From positions 62,001 through 126,000 of the forward strand of contig JABSTR010001672.1 of NCBI GenBank assembly GCA_013339765.2: DNA of 64,000 nucleotides, written 5' to 3'. Shown here one piece after another: positions 22,713-31,169 of this stretch. Below the pieces are notes generated by a model. The model made no database searches and was not told where the DNA came from. It worked only from the letters and a program-made list of their open reading frames with translations. The first letter of the stretch is position 1; the number at the start of each line of letters is the position of its first letter. Source of the DNA: Haemaphysalis longicornis (lineage: Eukaryota > Arthropoda > Arachnida > Ixodida > Ixodidae). Position numbers and translations under genes: made by a program.

Positions 22713-23069
22713 GTGTTGTCCCCTTCCGATGGCGATGTTGCGACAGTCAATTTCACCCCCGCGATTAGGCAGATTTGTTCGGCGGTATTCTCCCCTAACC
22801 TAGGAAACTGCAAAACAGCGGGTCGACAAAAAGGGCTGCTGCGGCTCCCCGAGCCAGTTCCAGACTTTATCCTAAATGTGAAGGCACGACGGTCACCAGC
22901 CCTGCCACAGGCAGACGGCGTCGCGACAGTAACAACGATCAGATGGCCATATTCGACCTCTATCACAACTAAAGCACCTCCGTTGCGTCCACGATCGCTT
23001 TTTCCCAGGACGGCGGCTGCCCAGAGCAGTGTATATTCAGGGGCCGGAGTCACAACAGCGATATCGAAT
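22713..23069 (+). CDS. Candidate exon with consensus donor, unidentified
   Basis: A single frame is open for about 119 codons and runs into an exact GTAAGT donor at 23070-23075, leaving phase 1. The frame begins MLSPSDGDVATVNF, but the apparent start is not an ATG in a strong context. The opposite strand is open over the same interval, which weakens the coding argument because GC-rich DNA gives such shadows. No domain was recognised. A 5'UTR or transposon-derived segment is equally possible. Confidence 0.22.
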
Positions 23070-23554
23070 AGTAAGTCATTTTCTTCCAGTGACTAATCCT
23101 TACATGATCACTGATGTCTTTTGACGATGGAGGTTGCATTGTACGTTAAGTTGTGCGGTGCAGATCAATTATGCATTCTTTGATATTTAAATATTCACTT
23201 CGTAATATTTACACGATGCCACAGTACCTTGTGTCTCCGAGCTAAAAAATGTCTATCTTGTTTTATTCCGAATGCAGTATTTGCGTTTGAATTGGTAATT
23301 GAAAGCACCCACGGTGGAGCGGATAGGCGACTTTTAATGAGGGAAAATGTAAATTCAACTCCTGTAAAGGCCCAAATATTTTATTATGCACGAAGTTGGA
23401 GAGGATTACTCAGAGTGTATCGGGACAGCGTAGCATCAGTACATGAAGAATGAAATATATATTTGTTCTGGCTGCAATCCACTGCTACACCCAATTTTAA
23501 AACCATAGCAGTGTGCGCAGCGCAAGTGAAGGACTTTCGTACTGGTGGCAAAGA

Positions 23555-23572
23555 AGAGAGAGAGAGAGAGAG
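23555..23572. repeat. (AG)n short tract
   Basis: About nine AG dinucleotides. Confidence 0.9.
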
Positions 23573-23937
23573 AAACAACTTTTGCTGAGCCCATTTCAGG
23601 TGACGCTCGCAGGCGTCAGACGGGGTGGAACCCTATTCACGAGTCCCATATGAGTCCAATAGCTCCTGGCCCCTGGACGCGAGCTCTTGCTGCGTCGACA
23701 GGTCGGGGCTGGACATCAAGATCTCCCATCGCTCGGGTAGGGGGGATGCCTTTCTGGTAGAATTTTCCTTTAACACTTCCTGGCCTTCTTTGAAGTTCTG
23801 TGGGCGCAGGACTATCGTTCTTTCAAGGCTCAATCGGTCGTGCATGACAACAGAATTTCCTAATTAAATAAACGGCCACATACAACAGGCCCTCTCAAGA
23901 GCACCAGCACACCTCCGCCAGCCTCCTCCCCTCACGC

Positions 23938-23980
23938 CCCCCCCCCCCCCCCCCCCGCGCACACACACACACACACACAC
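23938..23980. repeat. Poly-C run followed by (AC)n
   Basis: A run of about 18 C, then 'gcgc', then ten AC dinucleotides. No gene is nearby. Confidence 0.95.
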
Positions 23981-23999
23981 ATATGGGTGCGCGCCAATG

Positions 24000-25140
24000 T
24001 GATTCTTCCCGGATCCACAACTGATACATTCTAAAATGTTGCATGAAGCACATTTTGAGCAATCGTCAGCATTTCTTAAGTAACCGAAATAACCAAGGAA
24101 TTATCACGGTAAACAACTTTGCAATTTTTAGCCAATCTATCCTGTCGTAGCCTGAAACCATGCTTTAGTTTGAACATCACGGTCGCTGTCAACCAAGGAA
24201 ATAGTTTAACTGCGTCATTACTGTCCGTTTCATGCTAAAGCATGGTAGTCTTTGGTCTTTCTGTATGCGGGGCCATGCCAATACGCATGTTTTCTTGGTG
24301 CACTCCGGGAAACAAAATGCTGACTTTTTCGGGCATCGCACCATGCCCGAAGGTCATGCTGGCTCTGCACAGCTGCCCAATCCTCCGTTTTCTGGTGGAC
24401 CAAGCAGATTTCAAACATAATTTCCATTTCCCGCGTCTGCAACGAAAACTACAAAACTTCTGTGCGCCCTATACATTCCAGAGCCGCCCATGCTCATGAA
24501 CTGCAAATACTTTTTTTTATCGTTTAGCTTTAAAACCGGCAGTGTGTACTCGGCTGAAAAATGACAGCGCACGCGTCAGCTAAAAAGTATGTCCTTTCAT
24601 TAAAGTTTGAAACCAAAATGGTAGGACCGCATTATAACTCTTTCATCAGATCTCACGACAAAATTCAAAACGTAGCAATATTTTGCTCAGCTTGCACAGA
24701 ACATGCCTACCCGCAAGAGTATGGTCAGACATCGCCGTATTTGCGTTATTATTTTTTCTTGCTAAATATAAAGTTCGATACAGCATTGAATGGCGAACTT
24801 TGCAGTGACTTGCTCTACCTCATCTGGGAGTGGTAACTAAAGGGGGTGGCTGCTCCAGAAAAGGTATAACTTGATAGTACACGCCTTCAGGCAGATTATA
24901 GGGCATTTATGCACGAAGCATTGAAAACGTGACCGCTAGGAATGCAACTATTTGAGAACACCAAGCTCATTACAGCAGACTCTACATTTGGGTTGTGCAG
25001 AAATGTCAACCAGATTCATTATGTTACAAAAGCACAAGCTTCTCCGCCCCGATGAGACTCAAAACAGAAGCGCAAATTTAAACTGGCATGACTTAACAAA
25101 TGCCGATGGCTGAATTATTCCGCTTTGTGTGTGGACTAAT
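24000..25140. other. Gene-free stretch
   Basis: Short overlapping frames only. No splice-supported exon or element terminus was recognised. Confidence 0.45.
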
Positions 25141-25149
25141 ATTGCCAGG

Positions 25150-25473
25150 TTCATGTAATTTTCGCCCTTAACAGCGCTGTTCTTGCGCGTGATAAGATCA
25201 AATGATAAGATCAATGAAGGCCCCTCTAAAATCGCGCAATCATGTTCCTTGGCGATGACTTAGGTCGTTGGGCACCAATCATCCAACAAGATCCTGTGCT
25301 GTCATAGTGAAATCGCCGCCGGAAAGTGGGCGGGGATTCGCCATTGCTTCAAATGTTTAATTTAATATATCGATAATTCCTTTGAAGTTTGCTGTACGAC
25401 TGATATCATTGTTATCGAGACAAGGCAGTCTTTTTAATGAACCAAACATGTATTTTATCTTCATAGCCTTTAA
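25150..25473 (-). mobile_element. TTAA MITE family A, partial copy ending at a piggyBac insertion
   Basis: The right end reads 'tattttatcttcatagcct' then TTAA, the complement of the family A left end, preceded by 'gagacaaggcagtcttttta'. Interior blocks such as 'gaaggcccct' and 'cgccattgcttca' match the other copies. Its terminal TTAA (25470-25473) is the target used by the piggyBac-like element that follows. Confidence 0.6.
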
Positions 25474-25792
25474 CCCTTTGAGGGTTTTTGCCGTACGTGT
25501 ACTGCGGCGGTTTTCCGTCCCGCAAGGTCTTTGCCGTACGGGTACGATTTCGAGCATCCGTTTGAAATTTCGCGCCATATTAACGATGCATGCTCCCTGG
25601 GAGGTGCTGCCACCTCCTGGGACTTACAAGAAGTGTTTGAAATTTGATTGTGCTACCTTCTTGCGGTGAAAAACAGAACTCTCTGGCTTCGGCACGTTAC
25701 GGCGTCTGTACGTGTTAATGCGTTTCGTGGTTTCAGTTTCGCCACGTGATCGCATCGGAGGCGCGCGAAACTTGATTGACGCTCGCTATCAG

Positions 25793-25980
25793 GGGTGGCG
25801 GAAGTTGATTTCGATCTATATTGGCGCTGCTCTTATCTTGTTTATTACCCACGCTCACTAGGTATTCTTGCCCTCCTTGCTTGGAACTGAAGTAACCTAA
25901 TCGGAGACTCCATTGTGGGGGCGGCGGAAGTTGATTTCTATCTATATTGGCGCTGCTATTAGCTTGTTTATCACCGGCGT
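25793..25980 (+). repeat. Direct repeat inside the piggyBac-like element
   Basis: Two copies (about 25793-25855 and 25917-25979) of a sequence containing 'gcggaagttgattt', 'atctatattggcgctgct' and 'cttgtttat.acc'. They are offset by about 124 bp with only a few differences. They lie upstream of the ATG at 26054, so they may be a duplicated promoter or 5'UTR. Confidence 0.85.
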
Positions 25981-26053
25981 GCATGAGTTATTCTCGCTCT
26001 CCTCGTTTACTGGGTTGCCTTCGAGTTCTTCAGATGCACGGCAAAGCGGCGAT

Positions 26054-26266
26054 ATGGCCCAACGAACTGCCCGCTCTGATGACACCGACCGCGATGACTG
26101 TTCTGACTCTGAGTTTACTCCTTTCACCGAGTCTGAATCGGAAGACAGCCTTTCTTCGGAAGAAGACAGCTCATTTTCGGACATGCGCTGTATGTGTGCA
26201 GACTTCGATAAGGCACTGTGCATAGACCCGTGTTTCAAGGAATACCACACTCTGAAATACTATTGA
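26054..26266 (+). CDS. Remnant piggyBac transposase ORF (N- plus C-terminal ends, core deleted)
   Basis: A 70-codon ATG frame. The first ~45 residues are strongly acidic and serine-rich (SDSEFTPFTESESEDSLSSE), as in piggyBac transposase N-termini. The last ~25 carry C.C, then LCIDPCFKEYHTLKYY, which matches the closing turn of the cysteine-rich C-terminal domain of piggyBac transposases. The DDD catalytic domain, normally several hundred residues, is missing between the two. It lies 160 bp before the right TIR. The likely explanation is an internal deletion that kept the frame. It may be inert or may encode a small DNA- or complex-binding peptide. Confidence 0.7.
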   Translation: MAQRTARSDDTDRDDCSDSEFTPFTESESEDSLSSEEDSSFSDMRCMCADFDKALCIDPCFKEYHTLKYY

Positions 26267-26460
26267 ACATTTTTCAGTTCTAAGTGATGCTGACCCCAAA
26301 ATACTGTTCCTGATAATTTTTTACCATTTAATCATGACTTTAGACATTTTGTACATTCCAAATCCGCAATAAACTAATTTACCACCAGGGAAAGTTCTTT
26401 TCAAAAAAATTCGACCCTCAAAGGGTTAAGGGTGCTTGCAAACTTCCGCGCTTTTTTTTT

Positions 26461-26488
26461 CTATCAGGGGGGGGAGGGGGGGGGGGGG
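26461..26488 (+). repeat. G-rich run with quadruplex potential
   Basis: Runs of G8 and G14 separated by a single A, directly after the piggyBac element and a T8 tract. Confidence 0.8.
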
Positions 26489-26489
26489 A

Positions 26490-27090
26490 ATAAAGGGTGC
26501 CTTCAACAACCTCCAGCACCCTGTCATCTCCCTGGCCATAAAGGAGGCCGGCATTGCGGACAAGCTGCGGGGCTCCGTCGAGGCGTTCATGACGGGCCTC
26601 ATGGCACAAAGGCAGGTAGGCAACGCCCTGTCGGTGCCTCAACCAGTGGATGTGGGCACCCTGTAGGGCACAGTCGTCAGCCCCTTACTCTTCAACATGG
26701 TCACAGTGGCACTATCAGACGGCCTGCCCAGTAGAAGGGCGCACAGGGTGTACCTGTCTGTGTACGCCGCCGCCGCGGCCCTGTAGGCACTAGGCCCCAT
26801 GGCGGGCTGCCGAGGCGTCGTTCTGCAGCTGCAGGCACCCCCGGATGCAGTGCGGGCCAAGCTCGCCAATGTCAGCCTGCAGCTGTCGGGCACCGAGATG
26901 GAGGCGATGCTTGTTCACTGGGACACCCAGGCCTGCTGCAGGGTCACATGCCTGCAAATTGACAGCGAGCAGCTCAGGTGGAAGACCAGGGTGCGCTACC
27001 TGGGGCTCATGCTGGACCACCGAGATGGCTTCTACCAGGCCGCCAAGCAGCTCCGTGCCAGGACCGGATGGCCACCTCGGCTGTGAGTAA
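26490..27090 (+). pseudogene. Dead LINE reverse transcriptase fragment
   Basis: Read across stops, the plus strand shows RT blocks in order: NNLQHPVISLAIKEAGI (motif A region), GTVVSPLLFNMV (motif B region, preceded by a stop in place of a normal residue), VYLSVYAAAAAL where YADD should be (motif C), and VRYLGLMLDHR (motif D/thumb region). Loss of YADD and in-frame stops (near 26665 and 26785) make it non-functional. The arrangement fits an I/Jockey-group non-LTR element. Endonuclease and RNase H parts were not seen. The fragment ends before the ZSWIM-like coding segment at 27459. Confidence 0.65.
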
Positions 27091-27458
27091 GGTGGCCGCC
27101 CAAGACTGTGGCTGCTCCCAACAGACAGCCTTTGGCTGTAGGGCTGCTGATGTGTGCGCTGCCGCTGGTCACCTTGCCGAAACCAAATTGGTGGCAGTTG
27201 GAGGGTGACTACCGCAAAGGCGCCTGTGCTTGGTTTGGAGCTCACAGTGCCACAAGTCGCTGGCCAAGGCGGGGGTGTGGACAATCAGGATGGCGGTAGA
27301 TCAGCAGGCCCTGGGCCACATTGACTGGCTGCAGCGCGCCAAAGGGGGAGGCCTCCTCTGCAGTAGCTGCGCATCCACCAGCACTCGTTCATTGCTCCAC
27401 CACACCACCTCAATTAAGGACTGATGCCACAACCAACGTGCTCCATCGCAAGGAATGA

Positions 27459-27648
27459 AGGAAACTGGCCTCGAGGTACTTTCCATTGGTTGCCACATTT
27501 GATGAGCTCATGGCAAAAATGTGTGCATACCGCGCTGCAAACCACGTGCAGCTTTGGAAGAGAGACACTAGAACTATCACAGGAGTGAAAAAGCGTGATG
27601 TAAAGATTGACAGCAAGATGCCCAAGACCCTGAAGTATTACCAGATAC
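27459..27648 (+). pseudogene. ZSWIM3-like N-terminal coding segment, left half (split by a Penelope element)
   Basis: The frame is open from after TGA 27456-27458 to the insertion point. It contains TFDELMAKM, NHVQLWKRDTRTI and KTLKYYQI. This spacing resembles the N-terminal domain of the expanded SWIM zinc-finger (ZSWIM3-like, MULE-related) proteins of ticks and other arthropods: a 'SF-EL' start, 'VQL-KRDSRT' and 'LKYYEI-Y-C-HGG-KF'. The last element continues after the Penelope insertion at 30305. The family match is from memory, so moderate confidence. The parent could be a gene or a MULE-type transposon. Confidence 0.5.
27637..27648 (+). repeat. Target-site duplication, left (attaccagatac)
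   Basis: This 12-bp sequence is repeated exactly at 30293-30304 and brackets the Penelope-like insertion. Confidence 0.88.
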
Positions 27649-27706
27649 TGAGATTTAATTAGGCTCCAACCAATACAATGCAAAAAGGCAAAAAAAGGCA
27701 AAAAAC

Positions 27707-27745
27707 CCAACGTTTCGAAGCCGGCTCGGCTTCTTCTTCAGGGGT
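27707..27745 (-). ncRNA. Hammerhead-ribozyme-like core in the Penelope 3' region (left arm)
   Basis: Read on the minus strand: CTGAAGA (fits CUGANGA), a perfect 6-bp stem GAAGCC/GGCTTC with a 5-nt loop, then GAAAC followed by GTTGG. These are the two conserved core boxes around stem II of a hammerhead. Penelope-like elements are known to carry minimal hammerheads. The cleavage triplet here is GTT rather than the GTC of the right arm. Activity is not shown by sequence. Confidence 0.5.
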
Positions 27746-27779
27746 GACAGTGGCCACGCTGCAGCTGCGTCTTATAGTC

Positions 27780-28930
27780 TCACATTTGCTGGCCTCGCAC
27801 AAAGCCCCTCGCTGCGGCACGTAATCCGTGTGTGTACACCGAGGGGAGAGTGCCAAGCGAGCGATTAACATTCCCAGGTGTGCGTTGAATATGCCACGAT
27901 TCGAGGAAAAGCCGCTTCCTCCAGTTCGTTTCCCTTTCGAGGATGGCCGTTCCGGAGAAGTCAATTTTGTGGTCGGCCACTTCGCAGTGTTCGGCGACAG
28001 CGCTGCGGACTCTATTTTGTTTCCGGACGTCGTTCTTGTGTTGTCTAATCCTCTCCGGCAGGTTTTTGGTCTCACCGATGTACGAGGCGTTGCACCCCGC
28101 GCACGGAATGCGGTAGACGACCCCGGGTGCCTTCTCTATTGTCAGCCGGTCTTTGGGGCGGGGGATTAAGCGGCCTATAGTTGTCGAAGGCTTGTGGGCT
28201 ATGTGTACTCCTACCCCTTTGAAAATGCGGGCCAAGGCCTCGCTTGTTCCTGGGATATACGGCACCGGCACGCGTTTCAGGGGTCCGGCGGTTGAAGTTC
28301 TTGGAGAGTTTGTCACCCTCTTCTGCTCTTTGCAGCGGGTCACGGAGTGAATGAACTTTTTCGGGTAGCCGTTTTTCTTGAGGTCCGCAAATACAAGGCT
28401 TACTTCTTTCTTACGTTCTGATTCGGACGAACAAATTGCATCAGCTCTGTTAATTAAAGACGACACAACTGAGGCTTTGTGGTTAGCGGGGTGGGCCGAA
28501 TTAAAATGAAGGTAGCGGCCGGTGTGCGTAGGCTTCCTGTGAACGGAGAACACCAGGCCCCTGCCTCCTCTTGTCACTTGGGCGTCAAGAAAGGGAATGG
28601 AGCCGTCTCGTTCACATTCAACCGTGAACTGGATGGCGGGATGAACTGAATTTAGGCGTTTTTTCAGGCTGTCAACTGCGGAGGTCTTCACTATGCAGAA
28701 GCAGTCGTCTACATACCGAAGAAAAAGTTTTGGTTTCGGCCGGAAGGAGCTCAAAGCCTTCCCTTCCACGTGTTCCATCGTCAAGTTCGCCATTGTTACA
28801 GAGATGGCGGCCCCCATTGCGGTTCCAGTTTGTTGTTTGAAAATTTGCCCATTATGGGAAAAATATGTGCTGGCCAAGCAGAACTCGAGTAGGCGGCATA
28901 TCTCGTCGGCAGTGAGCGGCGTCCTTCCTT
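27780..28930 (-). CDS. Penelope-like RT C-terminal half plus GIY-YIG endonuclease
   Basis: The minus-strand frame is open to TGA 27782-27780. In order it holds FKQQTGTAMGAAIS (RT motif B region), LRYVDDCFC (motif C, catalytic YVDD), IPFLDAQV and HRKPTHTGRYL (thumb), a linker, and then the endonuclease GVVYRIPCAGCNASYIGET with RIRQHKND, and ESWHI.RTPGNVN. The CxxC before SYIG and the later His residues match the zinc-binding insert of Penelope GIY-YIG domains. The frame is one base out of register with the upstream RT half (change near 28925-28935), so the polyprotein is broken. Apparent starts near 28877 are TTG codons inside the RT, not true initiators. Confidence 0.9.
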
Positions 28931-29517
28931 TCTTTTAGGGTTGCGTCATTTTCGAGGGCAGTTCGGGCCGCGGATACAGCCAGCGGTACAGGAACACTAG
29001 TGAACAATGACACGACGTCGAACGAGACCAGGCTCTCGTCTTCGTCAATGCACACCTGTGACGCAAGTTGCACGAAGTGTCTGGAGTTGCGTACATGAGT
29101 CGCGGTCTTCCCGGCGAGGGGGGCGAGGATGCGGTGCAGGAAATTTGAAAGGGCTCGGCACGGGGATGATGTGAAGTCTACGATCGGGCGAAGGGGGGCG
29201 CCAGGTTTGTGGATCTTCGGTAATCCGTAGAAACTAGGTGCGGAGCCGTTTCGACAGATCAAGCGAAGGTATAGAATTTTTTGTTCCGGGTGGTTCTTGA
29301 AAATCGCCGCGAGTAACTTGTTCAGCTGCGTCTGCGTTTGGTTTGTAGGATCCCTCTTTAACTTCGTATACGCGTCTCCGTCCAAGAGAGCCGAAACCTT
29401 CCGGTCGTAGTCCTGACGGTCTAACACCACCGTCGAGTTGCCCTTGTCGGCAGGTAGGATGACAATGCTTTCGTCTTTTCGAAGTTCCTGGAGTGCTCGG
29501 TTTTCCTCTGCGGTCAA
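28920..29517 (-). CDS. Penelope-like RT N-terminal half (5'-truncated, frameshifted)
   Basis: The minus-strand frame holds ENRALQELRKDESIVILPADKGNSTVVLD (read in two parts: ENRALQELRK, then ILPADKGNSTVVLD), FYGLPKIHKPGAPLRPIVDF and SFDVVSLFTSVPV. These are the early RT motifs of Penelope elements, with the catalytic Asp in SFDVV. The reading frame begins abruptly at the A12 junction with the inverted copy, so the region before the RT is missing. A one-base frameshift near 28925-28935 separates it from the YVDD half. The shifted frame runs on to 28852 as an artefact. Confidence 0.9.
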
Positions 29518-29529
29518 AAAAAAAAAACG

Positions 29530-30119
29530 GCTACCCGAAAAAGTTCATTCACTCCGTGACCCGCCGCAAAGAGCAGAAGAGGGTGACAAACTCTCCAAGA
29601 ACTTCAACCGCCGGACCCCTGAAACGCGTGCCGGTGCCGTATGTCCCAGGAACAAGCGAGGCCTTGGCCCGCATTTTCAAAGGGGTAGGAGTACACATAG
29701 CCCACAAGCCTTCGACAACTATAGGCCGCTTAATCCCCCGCCCCAAAGACCGGCTGACAATAGAGAAGGCACCCGGGGTCGTCTACCGCATTCCGTGCGC
29801 GGGGTGCAACGCCTCGTACATCGGTGAGACCAAAAACCTGCCGGAGAGGATTAGACAACACAAGAACGACGTCCGGAAACAAAATAGAGTCCGCAGCGCT
29901 GTCGCCGAACACTGCGAAGTGGCCGACCACAAAATTGACTTCTCCGGAACGGCCATCCTTGAAAGGGAAACGAACTGGAGGAAGCGGCTTTTCCTCGAAT
30001 CGTGGCATATTCAACGCACACCTGGGAATGTTAATCGCTCGCTTGGCACTCTCCCCTCGGTGTACACACACGGATTACGTGCCGCAGCGAGGGGCTTTGT
30101 GCGAGGCCAGCAAATGTGA
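29530..30119 (+). CDS. GIY-YIG endonuclease fragment of the inverted Penelope copy
   Basis: The open frame carries the complete endonuclease: GVVYRIPCAGCNASYIGET, RIRQHKND, the AEHCEVADHKIDF zinc-insert residues and the closing VNRSLGTLPSVYTHGL. It stops at TGA 30117-30119. There is no RT and no natural start. It matches the minus-strand copy almost perfectly, so it is a passive arm of the dimer rather than an independent gene. Confidence 0.85.
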
Positions 30120-30154
30120 GACTATAAGACGCAGCTGCAGCGTGGCCACTGTCA

Positions 30155-30193
30155 CCCCTGAAGAAGAAGCCGAGCCGGCTTCGAAACGTCGGG
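30155..30193 (+). ncRNA. Hammerhead-ribozyme-like core (right arm)
   Basis: CTGAAGA, stem GAAGCC-gagcc-GGCTTC, then GAAACGTCGGG. This copy has GTC after the GAAAC box, the usual hammerhead cleavage triplet, leaving a minimal stem III. Stem I would need to pair sequences flanking the core, which I could not verify. Confidence 0.5.
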
Positions 30194-30292
30194 TTTTTTG
30201 CCTTTTTGCATTGTATTGGTTGGAGCCTAATTAAATCTCAGTTCAGTAACTTCCCAACCAGACAGAAGTCTGTCGAAATGTTCACTTTCAAG

Positions 30293-30304
30293 ATTACCAG
30301 ATAC
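30293..30304 (+). repeat. Target-site duplication, right (attaccagatac)
   Basis: Exact 12-bp partner of 27637-27648. Confidence 0.88.
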
Positions 30305-30366
30305 GTTAGTGCTGCATCCATGGGGGCATGAAGTTCGTGAGCAGCAATAATGGCCGCGTGCACATA
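30305..30366 (+). pseudogene. ZSWIM3-like coding segment, right half
   Basis: With the Penelope element and one TSD copy taken as inserted, the frame from 27648 continues here. It meets TAG (30307-30309) at the position where the family usually has Tyr, then reads CCIHGGMKFVSSNNGR. The CIHGG-KF motif is the hallmark that follows the LKYYEI element in these proteins. A stop in this position means the unit was already broken or has mutated since. The segment beyond about 30366 is not recognisable. Confidence 0.5.
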
Positions 30367-30369
30367 AAT

Positions 30370-31135
30370 TATTGCAAGTCCCTCCTTGAAAACGTTTTTG
30401 TTACATTTACCCGCGGTTGCTCATTTCTTGCTAGCCATAACATAGCTAATCTCCAGGCTCAAGCCTTACTAGTTTCACTATGCACATTGCTGTTCGGCTT
30501 GCCTGAGCACATTATCACAAAATGCGATGTATGCCTGGCTCCATTGAAACATATAGTTTTATCGCTTGTGCATAAAGCAGCGCAGATCTATCTGTCTTGC
30601 TGGTGGAAAAAACATCTCTGTAGACAGCAAACGGGAGCCGACTGAAATTTTAAAAAGGAATTTTCACGGATGCCGGAAGAGTGGGTTCAAAAGAAATTTA
30701 CTGGCAGGTTGTCATGCGGTCCCAGTCGGCTAACGAGAAACAACTGCCGCGAAAAATTTATACAAGGGATTATCACGGATGCAATGAGAATAGCCACAGC
30801 CATATCAAGTTTTGTGCTATGCCAGGCAATTAGGCAAGGCTTGCGAGTTGCTCTTGCCTTATTTTGTAGGAGCCTCGCACTTACCACCTGGCGGATGTAC
30901 TGTCAGGCAGGCTCTGTGAGTAAAACAACAACAAAAAACATTCCGGCGAAGCCACGAGTAATTGTCTACTGCAACAGGGTTTTCCGAAGGCGCACAAAAA
31001 TAGAAGCGTGTCATACATTCGCTGTAAGCCCCCGCCGATTAGGTTAAGCTTTTGGATACAGCTTATTTTATTAGGCATCAAACACAGAGTATTTCATGGG
31101 AAATACAGGACAATTACATGACCTACATATGTTTC
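30370..31135. other. Unassigned stretch
   Basis: A frame on the plus strand (30328-30645) continues the ZSWIM-like half but loses similarity. No other exon, repeat terminus or RNA gene was seen. Confidence 0.4.
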
Positions 31136-31138
31136 TTT

Positions 31139-31169
31139 CCAGTCGCAAGTGGTTCACACTTGCGACTGG
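31139..31169. repeat. Perfect 13-bp hairpin, with a third copy nearby
   Basis: CCAGTCGCAAGTG and its complement are separated by 5 nt. CCAGTCGCAAGTG recurs at about 31265-31277, followed by an inverted 'cacttgcg' near 31290. The cluster may be the remnant of a TIR element. Confidence 0.75.

Larger units (their letters stand above)
25470..26429 (+). mobile_element. Internally deleted piggyBac-like element
   Basis: A 960-bp element including TTAA at both edges (25470-25473 and 26426-26429). The terminal inverted repeat is CCCTTTGAGGGT, with exact complement ACCCTCAAAGGG at 26414-26425. Subterminal 'tttgccgtacg.gtac' is repeated near the left end. It contains a short ORF that looks like the fused N- and C-terminal ends of a piggyBac transposase. 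The catalytic core is absent, so the copy cannot move itself. A 61-63-bp direct repeat of 'ggcggaagttgattt.atct' sequence lies at 25793 and 25917. Confidence 0.88.
29518..30242 (+). mobile_element. Inverted 5'-truncated copy of the Penelope element
   Basis: Nearly exact reverse complement of about 27647-28372. It starts inside the RT/endonuclease linker (KKNGYPKKFIHS) immediately after the A12 run and ends with the same 3' sequence (ggagcctaattaaatctca). It forms the right arm of the dimer. Confidence 0.92.
27649..30292 (-). mobile_element. Penelope-like retroelement, head-to-head inverted dimer
   Basis: A 2644-bp insertion flanked by the 12-bp TSD attaccagatac. The main copy lies on the minus strand (reverse transcriptase plus GIY-YIG endonuclease, 3' end at the left). 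A second, more strongly 5'-truncated copy lies on the plus strand (29518-30242, endonuclease part and 3' end). Both 5' truncations meet near 29517-29530 at an A12 run. The outer ~725 bp are inverted repeats with few differences (for example Ser/Leu and Ile/Thr changes), so the insertion is recent. The right side has 50 extra bp (30243-30292) beyond the repeat. Inverted partial copies are a known arrangement for Penelope-like elements. Confidence 0.93.

Noticed and set aside
28153..28350. Plus-strand frames over the Penelope element (and minus-strand frames at 29.5-30.07 kb)
   Set aside because: Shadows of the GIY-YIG coding strand. They carry no motif and mirror each other because the arms are inverted.
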